From the NCBI GenBank assembly GCA_030041545.1, contig JASHNQ010000033.1, positions 61,155-125,154 on the forward strand: a DNA stretch of 64,000 bases. The letters are read 5' to 3'. The position numbers and the translations under genes are program-made. Source of the DNA: a candidate division FCPU426 bacterium (GTDB taxonomy: Bacteria > Oederibacteriota > Muellerivitia > Muellerivitales > Muellerivitaceae). The notes below the pieces were generated by a model. It was not told where the DNA came from. It did no database searches and saw only the letters and a program-made list of their open reading frames with translations. How positions within the stretch are numbered: position 1 is the stretch's first letter; the number at the start of each line of letters is the position of its first letter. Positions 53,010 through 63,782 of this stretch are shown in pieces.

Positions 53010-53891
53010 TCATGGAAAGACTTGGAGTAAAAAGCGGTGTTCCTGGCCGCGCCAATAAATGCCGATGACTTTTCCCAAAATCAACTTTTCATCCAACTGG
53101 CCCCAATACCGCGAATCGTAACTGTTCTCCCGGTTGTCGCCCAACATGAAATAATGGCCGTCTTGCACGGTGACGGGCCCGAAATTATCCCGGACATCGG
53201 CGGGCCCGAACTGGGCCTTGACCTGGTCCGGGGTCATCGTGTGTTTGACGTAAGGCTCGGCTTGCCGGACCCCATCCACGTAAAGTTGCTCGTTCTTGAT
53301 TTCAACCACGTCCCCCGGTACGCCGATGCAGCGCTTCACGAAATCCTTGGAAGTGTCCGGCGGAAAGCGAAAAACAACCAATTCCCCTTTTCGGGGCATG
53401 CGGGAAACCAGGTACCGGGGGGTTTTATTGAAAAAAGAATGCCCGTAAATGATGTTGTTCGATAAGACATAGTCGTCCGGGGACAAAGTGTTTTCCATGG
53501 AGCCGGCAGGTATATAGTAAGTTTTTACGCAAAAACGAGCGACCAAATTCAAAGGAAAAAGAAGTACCAAATACAACCCTAGGGTCCCTAATGAACGCCC
53601 AAGGGAAATGTTTCCGGATTTTTTGAGAATTAAGCAACCAAGCGGGAACATAAGAAGGACAAGTATCCCAGCGACGATTGTTCTAAAGTTGAAAGGGACG
53701 AAAGGCAAAACAGCCAGCACGATGACGTTCGGGGCAAGCACCATCAAGAGGCTTATGGCTAGAAGTTGATTTCCCGGTAACGGGGTTTTCGGATTGATCC
53801 ACCGGAAGCTTTTGAAAAAAACGAAAGTCCTTATGCCAAAATCCATCAAGAAAAACAAAACGATGAGTGAACCGAAAACAAAATTGTTCAT
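53010..53891 (-). CDS. lepB: signal peptidase I
   Basis: 293 residues. The catalytic Ser is in YYIPAGSMENTL, the Lys in FVKRCIGVPGDVVEI, and the family box GDNRENSYDSRYWG follows. About four hydrophobic segments precede the catalytic domain, more than the usual one or two. It removes signal peptides from exported proteins at the outer face of the inner membrane. GGAGG lies six nt before the ATG. Confidence 0.95.
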   Translation of the reverse strand: MNNFVFGSLIVLFFLMDFGIRTFVFFKSFRWINPKTPLPGNQLLAISLLMVLAPNVIVLAVLPFVPFNFRTIVAGILVLLMFPLGCLILKKSGNISLGRSLGTLGLYLVLLFPLNLVARFCVKTYYIPAGSMENTLSPDDYVLSNNIIYGHSFFNKTPRYLVSRMPRKGELVVFRFPPDTSKDFVKRCIGVPGDVVEIKNEQLYVDGVRQAEPYVKHTMTPDQVKAQFGPADVRDNFGPVTVQDGHYFMLGDNRENSYDSRYWGQLDEKLILGKVIGIYWRGQEHRFLLQVFP

Positions 53892-54106
53892 AAGGAACCT
53901 CCAGTGACTTCTCGATTATAACCGCGCCGGTCGATTCCAGGGCACATGGCCGTCGCGAGCCGAAGCCCGCGGGAACTAAAATTTCCTGGGATAAAAAAAG
54001 TCGGCTATTCGTTGGTTGATCTTTTGACTTCGATTGCCGATCATACATCGTGTTTCGCGCCGGACTCATACTGGGTTTTATTCCCGGGTTTTAAAAGGGG
54101 GAGGGA

Positions 54107-54388
54107 GTGGCTCTTTCTTTTGATTGGAACGCGAATAAGGCGGCTATCGATCTCCGGAAGCATGGCGTATCCTTGGGGGAAGCCGCTACCATTTACGCGG
54201 ATCCTCTTTCCGAAACACTGGATGACCCCGACCACTCCTTAGCCGAGCATAGGTTCCTTACGATAGGGCTATCGGGAAGGGGCAGGCTTTTGCTGGTCGC
54301 CCACACGGACCGCGGTGGTGTGATAAGGATAATCAGCGCCCGAAGGGCGACCCGAAGTGAGAGGGAATACTATGAAGAAAAAAAATAA
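54107..54388 (+). CDS. brnT: BrnT-type toxin
   Basis: 93 residues from GTG 54107. FDWNANKAAIDLRKHGVSLGEA, DPLSETLDDPDHSLAEHRF, LLVAHTDRGGVIRIISARRAT and EREYYEE match BrnT, a RelE-fold ribonuclease. GGGAGG lies just upstream. It overlaps the antitoxin gene by 17 nt. Confidence 0.92.
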   Translation: MALSFDWNANKAAIDLRKHGVSLGEAATIYADPLSETLDDPDHSLAEHRFLTIGLSGRGRLLLVAHTDRGGVIRIISARRATRSEREYYEEKK

Positions 54389-54590
54389 AAACGGCCTAAG
54401 GGAAGAATACGACTTTTGCCGCCTTAAAGGCGGCGTTAAAGGTAAATACTCGGCCCAATACCGCTCCGGGACCAACTTGATTCATTTGGACCCCGACGTG
54501 GCCCGGGTCTTCGGAAACGACCTTTCCGTCAACCAAGCCCTCCGCTCCCTCATCAAACTTGCCAAGTCCCACTTGACGCATAGTCATTGA
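54372..54590 (+). CDS. antitoxin partner of BrnT
   Basis: 72 residues from ATG 54372. EYDFCRLKGGVKGKYSAQYRSGTNLI, DPDVARVFGNDLSVNQALRSL is the widespread antitoxin family that replaces or resembles BrnA next to BrnT and RelE toxins. Confidence 0.82.
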   Translation: MKKKNKNGLREEYDFCRLKGGVKGKYSAQYRSGTNLIHLDPDVARVFGNDLSVNQALRSLIKLAKSHLTHSH

Positions 54591-54697
54591 CGGACCGTTA
54601 CAACAATCGGCTGGGTAACACCCGTTTCCGCAAATAAAACGAAAGAGCCAACCCCAATTATTTCAACTCTGAAAAGGGGCTTTATCGCGGCCAGGCC

Positions 54698-56431
54698 TCA
54701 TTCCACCGCGGCTTCCGCCTTAAACTGGTCGGGATCATGGCCAGCCAAGACCCAATCCACCAATGCCTTGATTTCATCCCGATACAGTTCCTTTTCTATG
54801 GCCACTCCGACCACCATTTCCACCAGCTTCTGGGTTTTCGATAGGTCCTTCGAAACGCCTTTCAACGGCTCTAAGAGAGGAGCAAAATGGGCTACAAACC
54901 GGTAGCCGCCTATATCCGTTAATCCCTCGTGGCATTTATGGATACTCTGGGCGATCGCGTTCCTTGCGGATTTATTGAGAAGAGCCATCACCGGGAAGAC
55001 TTTATTCGCAAAAGCGGGATCTTCGCCTAAATCTAGGGCAGCGTTGGTCACGGTATTTTTCGGATTGATTTCGATCAATTTTTCTATGGTTTTATGAAAA
55101 TCAATCCATGTGCTGCACCGGGTAACCCGGCTCAGCTCGTTTATCAGGCCAATGGCATCCCATTGATCCATGCCGGAATAAACAATGGCTTGGAGCATCG
55201 GCAAACCCAAAAACTTCGCCCCTTCAAAGGTATCCACACCCTCAAACACCTCAAAATCATGGTCTGGATCATCCACCCGTTCCTCGTCCAAAAGGGTTCG
55301 GACCATGATTTCCTTAACAAACCGGGTGCTTTTCATGGATAGGGCTTTTCGCTCAATCTCACCCGGTTCGAAGGGCAGAAAGGACCAATATAGGTTTATC
55401 CGGATTCTATCGACGGGGATCTGTTTATGTTCAGGTTTCGGGAATTTTCCCTTTCCAATGACCGGTTTATCCTTCCCTTGGCTCTTAGAACCATAGTCCT
55501 CGGGCTGGTGGCCGTCTTGCACCCAGCTAACCAGGGCCTTCACCCCCGCCTCAGTTAGTTCCTGGTCAATGGCAACCGCCAGGGCCCGCCGGACCAGGTC
55601 TTGAGTCTCGGGGGGCATGGGTGGATAAGGCCAAAGCTTCTGGCTTTCGCTGCCAGCCGCCTTTACCCCCGGCTTCAGGGACCCACCCGGACCCAGGTCG
55701 GCCAGCCTCAGGGCCGCCGCTTCCGAAATACCCCAAATTCCCTTATTTGAATTGTAGGAATTTCCTACAATTAACCCCCTGGCAGCCGGGTTCAGGAGAG
55801 GTAACAGCCGCAAAGCCTTGCTAACCCTCGTCGGGTCCATCTTTAGCCGGGTCGCCACCTGCCTCACGGTCAAGCTAGGATTGGCCCGGACCAGCTGTTC
55901 GATGCTCTGGTAGGCCGCGAACCAGCCCTTTTCCCGGGGGTCATTGTCCGTATGGGTGATGACGACGGATTCTTCCTCGGTCGGGTTGAGGGCAAAAGTC
56001 GGCATAGCCCCCTCCTGGGGGGTATCAAAATGCGTCAGGCGGTAGCTGGGTTGAAGGTCCGGAGAAGGGGGCCCCTGCCAGACCCAGCCTTGTGATTCAA
56101 GCCGGACAAGGGCCCGCCACCGGAATTCCCCGGTCAGGATCATCCAATTGAAGTCTTCCCCTCTCCAGGGGGTGCCATCCGCCTTTAAACGGGGATTGTC
56201 CGGGTGGAGGGCGACCCCAGGCGCCAAGGGGTCGCCTGAGTAGGGCCGGAGCTTGGCGGGGTCCAAAAGGCCATCCGCCAGGATGCTTTCGGCCATGCCC
56301 TGGATATCCTCTTCGGAGACAGGAGGTCCAGGGTTTTCGGGGTTCGGACGGATTCGCTTGAGGGGAATGGCTTGGACGCCAGGGAGCATTTCCGGCAGAA
56401 GGGATAGGACGTCTTGGATGGAAACAGGCAT
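54698..56431 (-). CDS. ParB-like protein with internal duplication
   Basis: 577 residues. The first half has a ParB N-terminal domain (IPLKRIRPNPENPGPPVSEE; GLLDPAKLRP; LTGEFRWRALVRLE) and an HTH (LTVRQVATRLKMDPTRVSKAL). The second half repeats a diverged ParB-like start (IPVDRIRINLYWSFLPFEPG; FEVFEGVDTFEGAKFLGL). Both halves end with the same module: VAIDQELTEAGVKALVSWV and VAIEKELYRDEIKALVDWV. AGGAGG precedes the ATG. No ParA is present. It lies within the toxin-antitoxin island and may be a plasmid- or phage-derived regulator. Confidence 0.7.
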   Translation of the reverse strand: MPVSIQDVLSLLPEMLPGVQAIPLKRIRPNPENPGPPVSEEDIQGMAESILADGLLDPAKLRPYSGDPLAPGVALHPDNPRLKADGTPWRGEDFNWMILTGEFRWRALVRLESQGWVWQGPPSPDLQPSYRLTHFDTPQEGAMPTFALNPTEEESVVITHTDNDPREKGWFAAYQSIEQLVRANPSLTVRQVATRLKMDPTRVSKALRLLPLLNPAARGLIVGNSYNSNKGIWGISEAAALRLADLGPGGSLKPGVKAAGSESQKLWPYPPMPPETQDLVRRALAVAIDQELTEAGVKALVSWVQDGHQPEDYGSKSQGKDKPVIGKGKFPKPEHKQIPVDRIRINLYWSFLPFEPGEIERKALSMKSTRFVKEIMVRTLLDEERVDDPDHDFEVFEGVDTFEGAKFLGLPMLQAIVYSGMDQWDAIGLINELSRVTRCSTWIDFHKTIEKLIEINPKNTVTNAALDLGEDPAFANKVFPVMALLNKSARNAIAQSIHKCHEGLTDIGGYRFVAHFAPLLEPLKGVSKDLSKTQKLVEMVVGVAIEKELYRDEIKALVDWVLAGHDPDQFKAEAAVE

Positions 56432-56604
56432 GTAGGGCCTCCTGAAATATGAATTTCGAGGAGGTTAGATTTCTTTCAGGGGAAGTTCAAGCGAAGGAGA
56501 GGAATTTCAGGGAGGCTGGTTTTACAAAGGAGATTCACTGCCTATATTTTGACCATATTTTGGGTTCTATTCGACAAATCGCTCCGGAACCACTATTTCG
56601 GGGG

Positions 56605-56642
56605 ATAAAAAAAAGCCAACACCTCAAGGTTGGTCCTTTTTT
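56605..56642. terminator. terminator-like hairpin
   Basis: AGCCAAC ... GTTGGT flanked by AAAAAAA and CCTTTTTTAT. It lies in the 413-bp spacer 56432-56844; apart from this and the next element I see no gene there. Confidence 0.6.
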
Positions 56643-56689
56643 ATTTTGGGTCAAAATGATTAATGGTGGTCTTTTATTGTTGTCGGTTG

Positions 56690-56848
56690 GTAACTGTTCA
56701 GGTCACTTGGTAACGTTCTTGTTAAAGGGGATTGTTTTAAACAGTTTTTGAATTTTTAGTGTCAGGACTTTCAAAAACATTTGAAAGTCAAAAAGCCTTT
56801 TAAAACAATGTTTTTCACAACGTTTTTCAAAATGACCTGAACAGTTAC
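56690..56848. repeat. 159-bp element with 16-bp perfect inverted ends
   Basis: GTAACTGTTCAGGTCA at 56690-56705 and its complement at 56833-56848. Arms continue with partial complementarity, and the centre holds a perfect 10-bp hairpin (GACTTTCAAA / TTTGAAAGTC, 56766-56789). The right end overlaps the RES gene stop codon at 56845. Confidence 0.85.
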
Positions 56849-57768
56849 GTCGGTTGAAATTCCAACCTTCTATTTTTTACTTCTGGTGGACACTGATCTT
56901 TTAATTCGACGAAGGAATCCACACTTAAAAAGTTCTGAGGAAATATTGCAAGGCAAGATTTTTTTGTATATTTGGACTTGTAATGGATCCCTTCAATGCC
57001 TGCTTCTGAAACAAGTTGACCAAATATTTGGCAACTTGCGGGAACGTCCATATGCATAGGTAAACTTCTCCAATTCGGTTCATAAACTGCTGATAACAAT
57101 TGTTCAATACTTCTAACAGCAGTATCGTTGATTTCTATAGTGATGCCAATCTTCTTGGCCTCATCTTGTAATGCTTTGGAATATTTGAAATCTTTAATCA
57201 AATCAATAAAACTTTTCAAATTGTCTGGTAGATCAAGATCGATGACGGATTCTAACGAACCAAATGTGTTAACGAAGGCTATTGAATCCGGATTTGTTAA
57301 AGCTAATTCTTGAGCTGTTAGACCGCTTTTGCCAGAAGTGTCAAACTGTAACATTTCTTGCAGAGCCGTATCCTTATTTTGACCAAGATACAATGCTGGA
57401 AACGGAGGAAATTTTGTCCGATCAATATTACCAATATTAAACCGGCCGCCTATATCCTTGACGCTTCCTTCAAATGACAGAGGGTCAAAGGCCCATTTAT
57501 ATTTGACTGCTCTTTGAAAATCGGAAAACGGCCATGGTTTGACAGCTGCAGCCATCAAAGCTTTTTTGATTTCGTCTAATATTAAAGAACGCTGATAAGC
57601 AAACTCACTGTACTGGCCCCAATGAAAACGACTTAATGCTTGTTGTCGCGCTTTACCCTGTCTTATGTCCGCCAGAGTAAAGATATCAAGGTTATATGAT
57701 GCCTTTTTTAATGGCGGATGCACCGGGGGCCGAGGCTTCTGATTCCATCTGCCCCTATGCTTTGACAT
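56845..57768 (-). CDS. RES-domain toxin
   Basis: 307 residues. The RES core reads KDIGGRFNIGNIDRTKFP, PALYLGQNKDTALQEML, with the conserved Arg, Tyr and Glu of the NAD-degrading fold; FGQLVSEAGIEGIHYKSKY is the C-terminal motif. RES toxins deplete NAD+. The ATG overlaps the antitoxin stop as TAATG. Longer than the usual about 160-240 residues, with an N-terminal extension. Confidence 0.87.
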   Translation of the reverse strand: MSKHRGRWNQKPRPPVHPPLKKASYNLDIFTLADIRQGKARQQALSRFHWGQYSEFAYQRSLILDEIKKALMAAAVKPWPFSDFQRAVKYKWAFDPLSFEGSVKDIGGRFNIGNIDRTKFPPFPALYLGQNKDTALQEMLQFDTSGKSGLTAQELALTNPDSIAFVNTFGSLESVIDLDLPDNLKSFIDLIKDFKYSKALQDEAKKIGITIEINDTAVRSIEQLLSAVYEPNWRSLPMHMDVPASCQIFGQLVSEAGIEGIHYKSKYTKKSCLAIFPQNFLSVDSFVELKDQCPPEVKNRRLEFQPT

Positions 57769-58160
57769 TATTCAACCGTCGTGCGTCTATTTTCTTCGAG
57801 GGAATTTAAAACAAATGTCATCAATCTTTTGTAACGACCAAAACGAAGCATATCTTTCGGAGATAAATTTCCAAGTAATGGATTTGAAACCGTAAACCAA
57901 AGCGCTGTCTTTTTCGGGTCGCCATGAAAAAATTGGGCAACTAAATTTAACAAGTTTGCCCACTCAATAAACCGCTGACGCAATTCTTGTGGAATTCTTT
58001 CGTCGTATCGAATTAAGTTTAATGAAACCCCTGTAGCTTTTGAAATTTCATCTTTTTTAAAATGCATGAACCTTACAACATTTTGATAGTCGGGCTCTTC
58101 TCCTTTAAACAGATGAAGATAATCTTTATCTGGAACCGTGGAAAAAATCGAAGGTGACAT
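57768..58160 (-). CDS. Xre/MbcA/ParS-type antitoxin
   Basis: 130 residues. The N-terminal part (KKDEISKATGVSLNLIRYDERIP) is a reduced Xre HTH. The C-terminal part (LLNLVAQFFHGDPKKTALWFTVSNPLLG, LSPKDMLRFGRYK) is the DUF2384 toxin-binding domain typical of RES partners. AGGAGG lies before the ATG. Confidence 0.87.
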   Translation of the reverse strand: MSPSIFSTVPDKDYLHLFKGEEPDYQNVVRFMHFKKDEISKATGVSLNLIRYDERIPQELRQRFIEWANLLNLVAQFFHGDPKKTALWFTVSNPLLGNLSPKDMLRFGRYKRLMTFVLNSLEENRRTTVE

Positions 58161-58532
58161 GGAAACCTCCTTTGAAAAGGAGCCACATTATTACCATAAA
58201 TAAACCACATTTCAACCATGTCAATAATACCCTAAAAATCACACGAAAGCATTAGTACGATAAAAGACTCTAAAATAGCTTTGGGTTTCCAGTAATTTGA
58301 GGGAAAGTATAACTTATTCCTCTTTTCTTCCTGTTTATTGTTTTGTCCATTCAACCGTCCCGCTATGTTCCCACCCCAATGTTGTAAACGTACCAAGGAG
58401 TTTTCCTGGTTTGGAAAAAGTTAGAAATTGCATTGTTTTAACTTCACCTTCCGGAGGAACACCTTTCTCATCAATATGAATCACCAAAACATCGCTCGAT
58501 AAGTAATGTTTATCAACATGTCCATTAAATTC
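58161..58532 (-). pseudogene. 372-bp spacer holding a coding remnant in frame behind higA
   Basis: Bases 58335-58532 on the minus strand read EFNGHVDKHYLSSDVLVIHI to LGWEHSGTVEWTKQ and a stop, 65 residues with no start codon. The first codon follows the higA TAG directly and in the same frame. I recognise no family. It is most likely the 3' remnant of a gene; readthrough of the higA stop is a remote possibility. The rest, 58161-58334, is AT-rich without features and should hold the promoter of the RES/Xre operon. Confidence 0.45.
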
Positions 58533-58838
58533 CTAAGCAGTACGCGCGTGGATGCGGGGTTCGATCTTCCGCCAAATCGAGCGTTGGGCGACCCGAAGGT
58601 CATAATCCGATTGGAGGTTAAGCCAGGTTTCGGGCGTGACCCCAAAATATTTACCTAACCGCAAGGCCGTATCCGCCGTGATGGAACGGGCGCCGTTGAC
58701 GATGGCGCTGACACGGTTGGCCGGGACCATGATTTCCCGCGCTAATTGGTTGATGCTGATTCCCATCGGCTTCATGAATTCCTCGAAAAGAATCTCGCCT
58801 GGGTGAATCGGATCAAGTTTTTTCAGTTTTAAGCTCAT
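58533..58838 (-). CDS. higA: HigA-family antitoxin
   Basis: 101 residues: DPIHPGEILFEEFMKPMGIS, INQLAREIMVPANRVSAIVNG, RSITADTALRLGKYFGVTPE. This is the HTH_3 HigA family. It follows the toxin gene by 9 nt, the usual higBA order. Confidence 0.93.
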   Translation of the reverse strand: MSLKLKKLDPIHPGEILFEEFMKPMGISINQLAREIMVPANRVSAIVNGARSITADTALRLGKYFGVTPETWLNLQSDYDLRVAQRSIWRKIEPRIHARTA

Positions 58839-58847
58839 CTTCGCACC

Positions 58848-59126
58848 TCAATGATAATCGACAATCTCCACGTCGAAGGCTTCCCCGTCCCGCCAGGCGA
58901 AGCAAATCCTCCACTGGTCGTTGATACGGATGCTGTGCTGGCTTTTCCGGTCGCCTTTCAAGGCCTCCAGTTTGTTGCCCGGCGGTACCCTCAAATCCTC
59001 GATCCTTTTGGCGGCGTTTAAATAAAGCAATTTGCGCCGTGCCGCACGCTCGATATTTCGAAGGCGAGGGACCGGAAGATCGTGGAAAAGGTCCTCCGCA
59101 TCCCTGTCCCGAAAAGTTCGAATCAT
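58848..59126 (-). CDS. higB: HigB-family toxin
   Basis: 92 residues: [63 protein letters not shown] RelE-fold ribosome-dependent mRNA interferase. First gene of higBA. Confidence 0.93.
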   Translation of the reverse strand: MIRTFRDRDAEDLFHDLPVPRLRNIERAARRKLLYLNAAKRIEDLRVPPGNKLEALKGDRKSQHSIRINDQWRICFAWRDGEAFDVEIVDYH

Positions 59127-59135
59127 GCCTTATGA

Positions 59136-59154
59136 TATTACGTGACGCGTAATA
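59136..59154. promoter_or_regulatory. candidate HigA operator
   Basis: TATTACG and CGTAATA form exact 7-bp arms with a 5-nt centre, 10 nt upstream of the higB ATG. Confidence 0.65.
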
Positions 59155-59216
59155 ATTCAAGTAACGAACGAGCAACATAAGCCAAAACCCCTTCCCTTTA
59201 AAGGCGGGAAAATAAA

Positions 59217-59247
59217 AAGGCCCGTCCCCTTTACTGGAACGGGCCTT
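59217..59247 (-). terminator. rho-independent terminator behind the displaced nrdJ tail
   Basis: Plus-strand arms AAGGCCCGT and ACGGGCCTT; on the minus strand the stem is followed by TTTTTATTTT. It lies 43 nt beyond the stop codon of the duplicated nrdJ 3' end and was probably the original nrdJ terminator. Confidence 0.85.
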
Positions 59248-59289
59248 CTGTCATCATTGCCCCCCGATGTGGGGGACAAAAACCTCAAA

Positions 59290-59372
59290 TCAAGAACAAC
59301 CACTCGTGCTGCCGCAGTTCAAACATTTGTAGCACGCCGCGTTGCGGACCATGATCGTCCCGCATTCCGGGC
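59290..59372 (-). pseudogene. displaced duplicate of the nrdJ 3' end
   Basis: On the minus strand this encodes PECGTIMVRNAACYKCLNCG and the six residues STSGCS plus stop, identical to the NrdJ C-terminus. Against nrdJ (60286-60368), bases 59342-59372 are identical to 60338-60368, and the other 52 bases differ at eight positions, all synonymous. Homology stops upstream of 59372. It directly follows the HEPN gene (15-nt gap). Confidence 0.92.
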
Positions 59373-59387
59373 TTACCCCGCTCGTCC

Positions 59388-59807
59388 CTATTTACTCCTC
59401 AATCCGCTCCGTTTCGCAAGGATAGCTTTCTCAACTTTTTGGGCCAAAGCCACGACCGACTCCGCCTTCTTCCTATCCACCCTTTGGGCATCGTCTGGAT
59501 AACGCACCAAAACCCCAAAAGGCGTCAATGTGTTGGCGAAAAGAAGCTGTGTGGAAAACTTTGTGTCGGCCCTAGCCATCAATTCAAGGAGTTTTTCCAA
59601 ATCGTGGGTTTTGGGGAATTCGATTTGATGGTAAACCAGGTAAGCCTTCATATACTTTTCGACGGACTGCTGGCAATGAAAGGCGACAGCTTCCCAAAAG
59701 GGAGCATTTTCGGCCAACAAATATTCGGCCAAACGGATATCTGATTCCGCTTTTTGGAACCACTCCTTAACTAGCTTTTGAGGGGTTTTGTTAAGCGGCT
59801 TTCGCAT
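59388..59807 (-). CDS. hepT: HEPN-domain toxin
   Basis: 139 residues from ATG 59807. LVKEWFQKAESDIRLAEYLL, AVAFHCQQSVEKYMKAYLVYH and KTHDLEKLLELM are typical of HEPN proteins next to MNT genes. VRYPDDAQRV carries the conserved RYPDD. It overlaps the MNT gene by 17 nt. Confidence 0.88.
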   Translation of the reverse strand: MRKPLNKTPQKLVKEWFQKAESDIRLAEYLLAENAPFWEAVAFHCQQSVEKYMKAYLVYHQIEFPKTHDLEKLLELMARADTKFSTQLLFANTLTPFGVLVRYPDDAQRVDRKKAESVVALAQKVEKAILAKRSGLRSK

Positions 59808-60114
59808 AAATAACTTTTCCATACTTGTTCGCGGGATAAGCGAGCCCACCGATAAGGTTTTTGGTTTTCTCAAACCTTTCCAGGGGCATGACAATGATGT
59901 CGAAAGGATATTCCAAGCCGCGCAGGGCCAAGCGTATCTTGACGCTTTCCGCGGCCCGGTCCCCGACCTTCTTCTTGACGACCAACAGGTCGATATCGCT
60001 GTCGCGGGTCATGCGCCCGGTCGCGGCGGAACCAAACAGGATGATCTTGTCGGCTTTATAAACCTTAAGGATTCGCCGGACTATTTTTTGAACCAGATCT
60101 TCGCTGATGCCCAT
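59791..60114 (-). CDS. mntA: MNT nucleotidyltransferase antitoxin
   Basis: 107 residues. KIILFGSAATGRMTRDSDIDLLVV is the minimal nucleotidyltransferase motif GSx10DxD; the family ending is ANKYGKVIYAKAA. A TATAAT box lies 28 nt upstream, so the module has its own promoter behind the nrdJ terminator. Confidence 0.88.
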   Translation of the reverse strand: MGISEDLVQKIVRRILKVYKADKIILFGSAATGRMTRDSDIDLLVVKKKVGDRAAESVKIRLALRGLEYPFDIIVMPLERFEKTKNLIGGLAYPANKYGKVIYAKAA

Positions 60115-60142
60115 AGGAAATGCCTCTCGTAAAAGTGTTTTG

Positions 60143-60148
60143 ATTATA
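60143..60148 (-). promoter_or_regulatory. consensus -10 box of the MNT/HEPN operon
   Basis: TATAAT on the minus strand, after AATGGGG. No good -35 is visible at 17 nt. Confidence 0.5.
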
Positions 60149-60162
60149 CCCCATTGAAAAAC

Positions 60163-60196
60163 AAAAAGCCCCGTACAGTGAAGTACGAGGCCCTTT
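60163..60196 (-). terminator. terminator after intact nrdJ
   Basis: On the minus strand AAAGGGCCTCGTAC pairs imperfectly with GTACGGGGCTTT, followed by TTGTTTTT. Confidence 0.7.
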
Positions 60197-60285
60197 GACT
60201 TCTAAGTTGTGCCCCTATTTCAAAGGGCTTTGCTCACCAAAACAGATGGCGAAGTAACCCCACGCCTGGTCAGCAGAAATCTACC

Positions 60286-63084
<2,799 letters not shown>

Positions 63085-63616
63085 GCATCCTCCTTCATAA
63101 ATCTTTTCTTTAATGTAACCCCACGATTCCTCTCGGAATCTTCGGGTCGAGTCCGTTTTCAACGGACTCGACTTCACGGCTTCTTAAGGGCCAAGGGTTT
63201 CCGCCTGATGTTAACGTGGCGTTACACCAGTGGACGCAACCTTGGTTGTCGTGGATGTCGTACCCACATTCTCATTTCTCATATCGGGCTTTGCCCGATA
63301 CAAGGCAATGAGGGTGATACAGTTTTCCTTCTTGGGGCCATAGGCCCCATTTAACTTGGGGAAACTGTATAAGGAAAGTCCGGTCGGGCTGGGCAGTGGT
63401 TGAGGCGAGACAGTCGTCGTCGGATCCGCTTCGTTATCCCCCTCAATACTCGACTCTTGTTCGCCCAAAAACATCCCCCAAGGGCGAAAAACCTGCTAAA
63501 TATGGGGTCGAAGGTTTTACCCGCCCACTAAGTCTAGTGCCTTCCAGAGCGGTTGAAGCCCCGAACATCCGTCAAAAAAGGGGCTTAAAACCTTTTAAAA
63601 CACCATATTTAGTTAC
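63085..63616 (-). ncRNA. long structured nrdJ leader
   Basis: The mapped-by-eye promoter predicts a leader of about 530 nt. Besides the three-way junction at its 5' end it contains these hairpins: TTCGCCC/GGGCGAA near 63470; ATACAGTTT/AAACTGTAT enclosing GGGGCC/GGCCCC (about 63318-63370); TATCGGGC/GCCCGATA near 63292; GTCGAGTCCGTT/AACGGACTCGAC (63146-63172); and GATTCC/GGAATC with a GAGA loop (63125-63140) near the ribosome site. No cobalamin-riboswitch core motif was found. Confidence 0.55.
63496..63612 (-). ncRNA. putative three-way-junction RNA at the 5' end of the nrdJ leader
   Basis: On the minus strand CTAAATATGG (63612-63603) pairs exactly with CCATATTTAG (63505-63496), and inside it AAGGTTTT (63594-63587) with AAAACCTT (63518-63511). 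This closing stem holds two hairpins: AAGCCCC/GGGGCTT (63586-63580 with 63562-63556) and CCGCT/GGCGG plus CACTA/TAGTG (63552-63521). Junction strands are 0, 3 and 2 nt. Confidence 0.6.
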
Positions 63617-63622
63617 AAAATT

Positions 63623-63651
63623 GTTATATACCACCAGATATGGGCTGTCAA
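63623..63651 (-). promoter_or_regulatory. consensus sigma70-type promoter of nrdJ
   Basis: On the minus strand a perfect TTGACA (63651-63646), a 17-nt spacer and TATAAC (63628-63623). ATAT-centred tracts at 63605-63608 and 63638-63641 are loosely like NrdR boxes. Confidence 0.8.
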
Positions 63652-63782
63652 AGGGTTTTTTGTTAAATCTTTCATTTCAAAACCAAATCGCGGTCAGAGA
63701 GGGAGCCAGGGCCCGCCGGAAGGCGCCGGATGATTTGAATAGGAGGAGTGCCCCGCAAGGACAGCGATTATTACGACAGGGT

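Noticed and set aside
63211-63474. 87-residue open frame in the nrdJ leader
   Set aside because: Thr/Ser/Pro-rich with no family features, overlaps several RNA hairpins and lacks a convincing ribosome site; leader RNA is the simpler reading.
63085-63616. Cobalamin riboswitch upstream of nrdJ
   Set aside because: The B12-box and conserved core motifs were not found on either strand; only unrelated hairpins are present.
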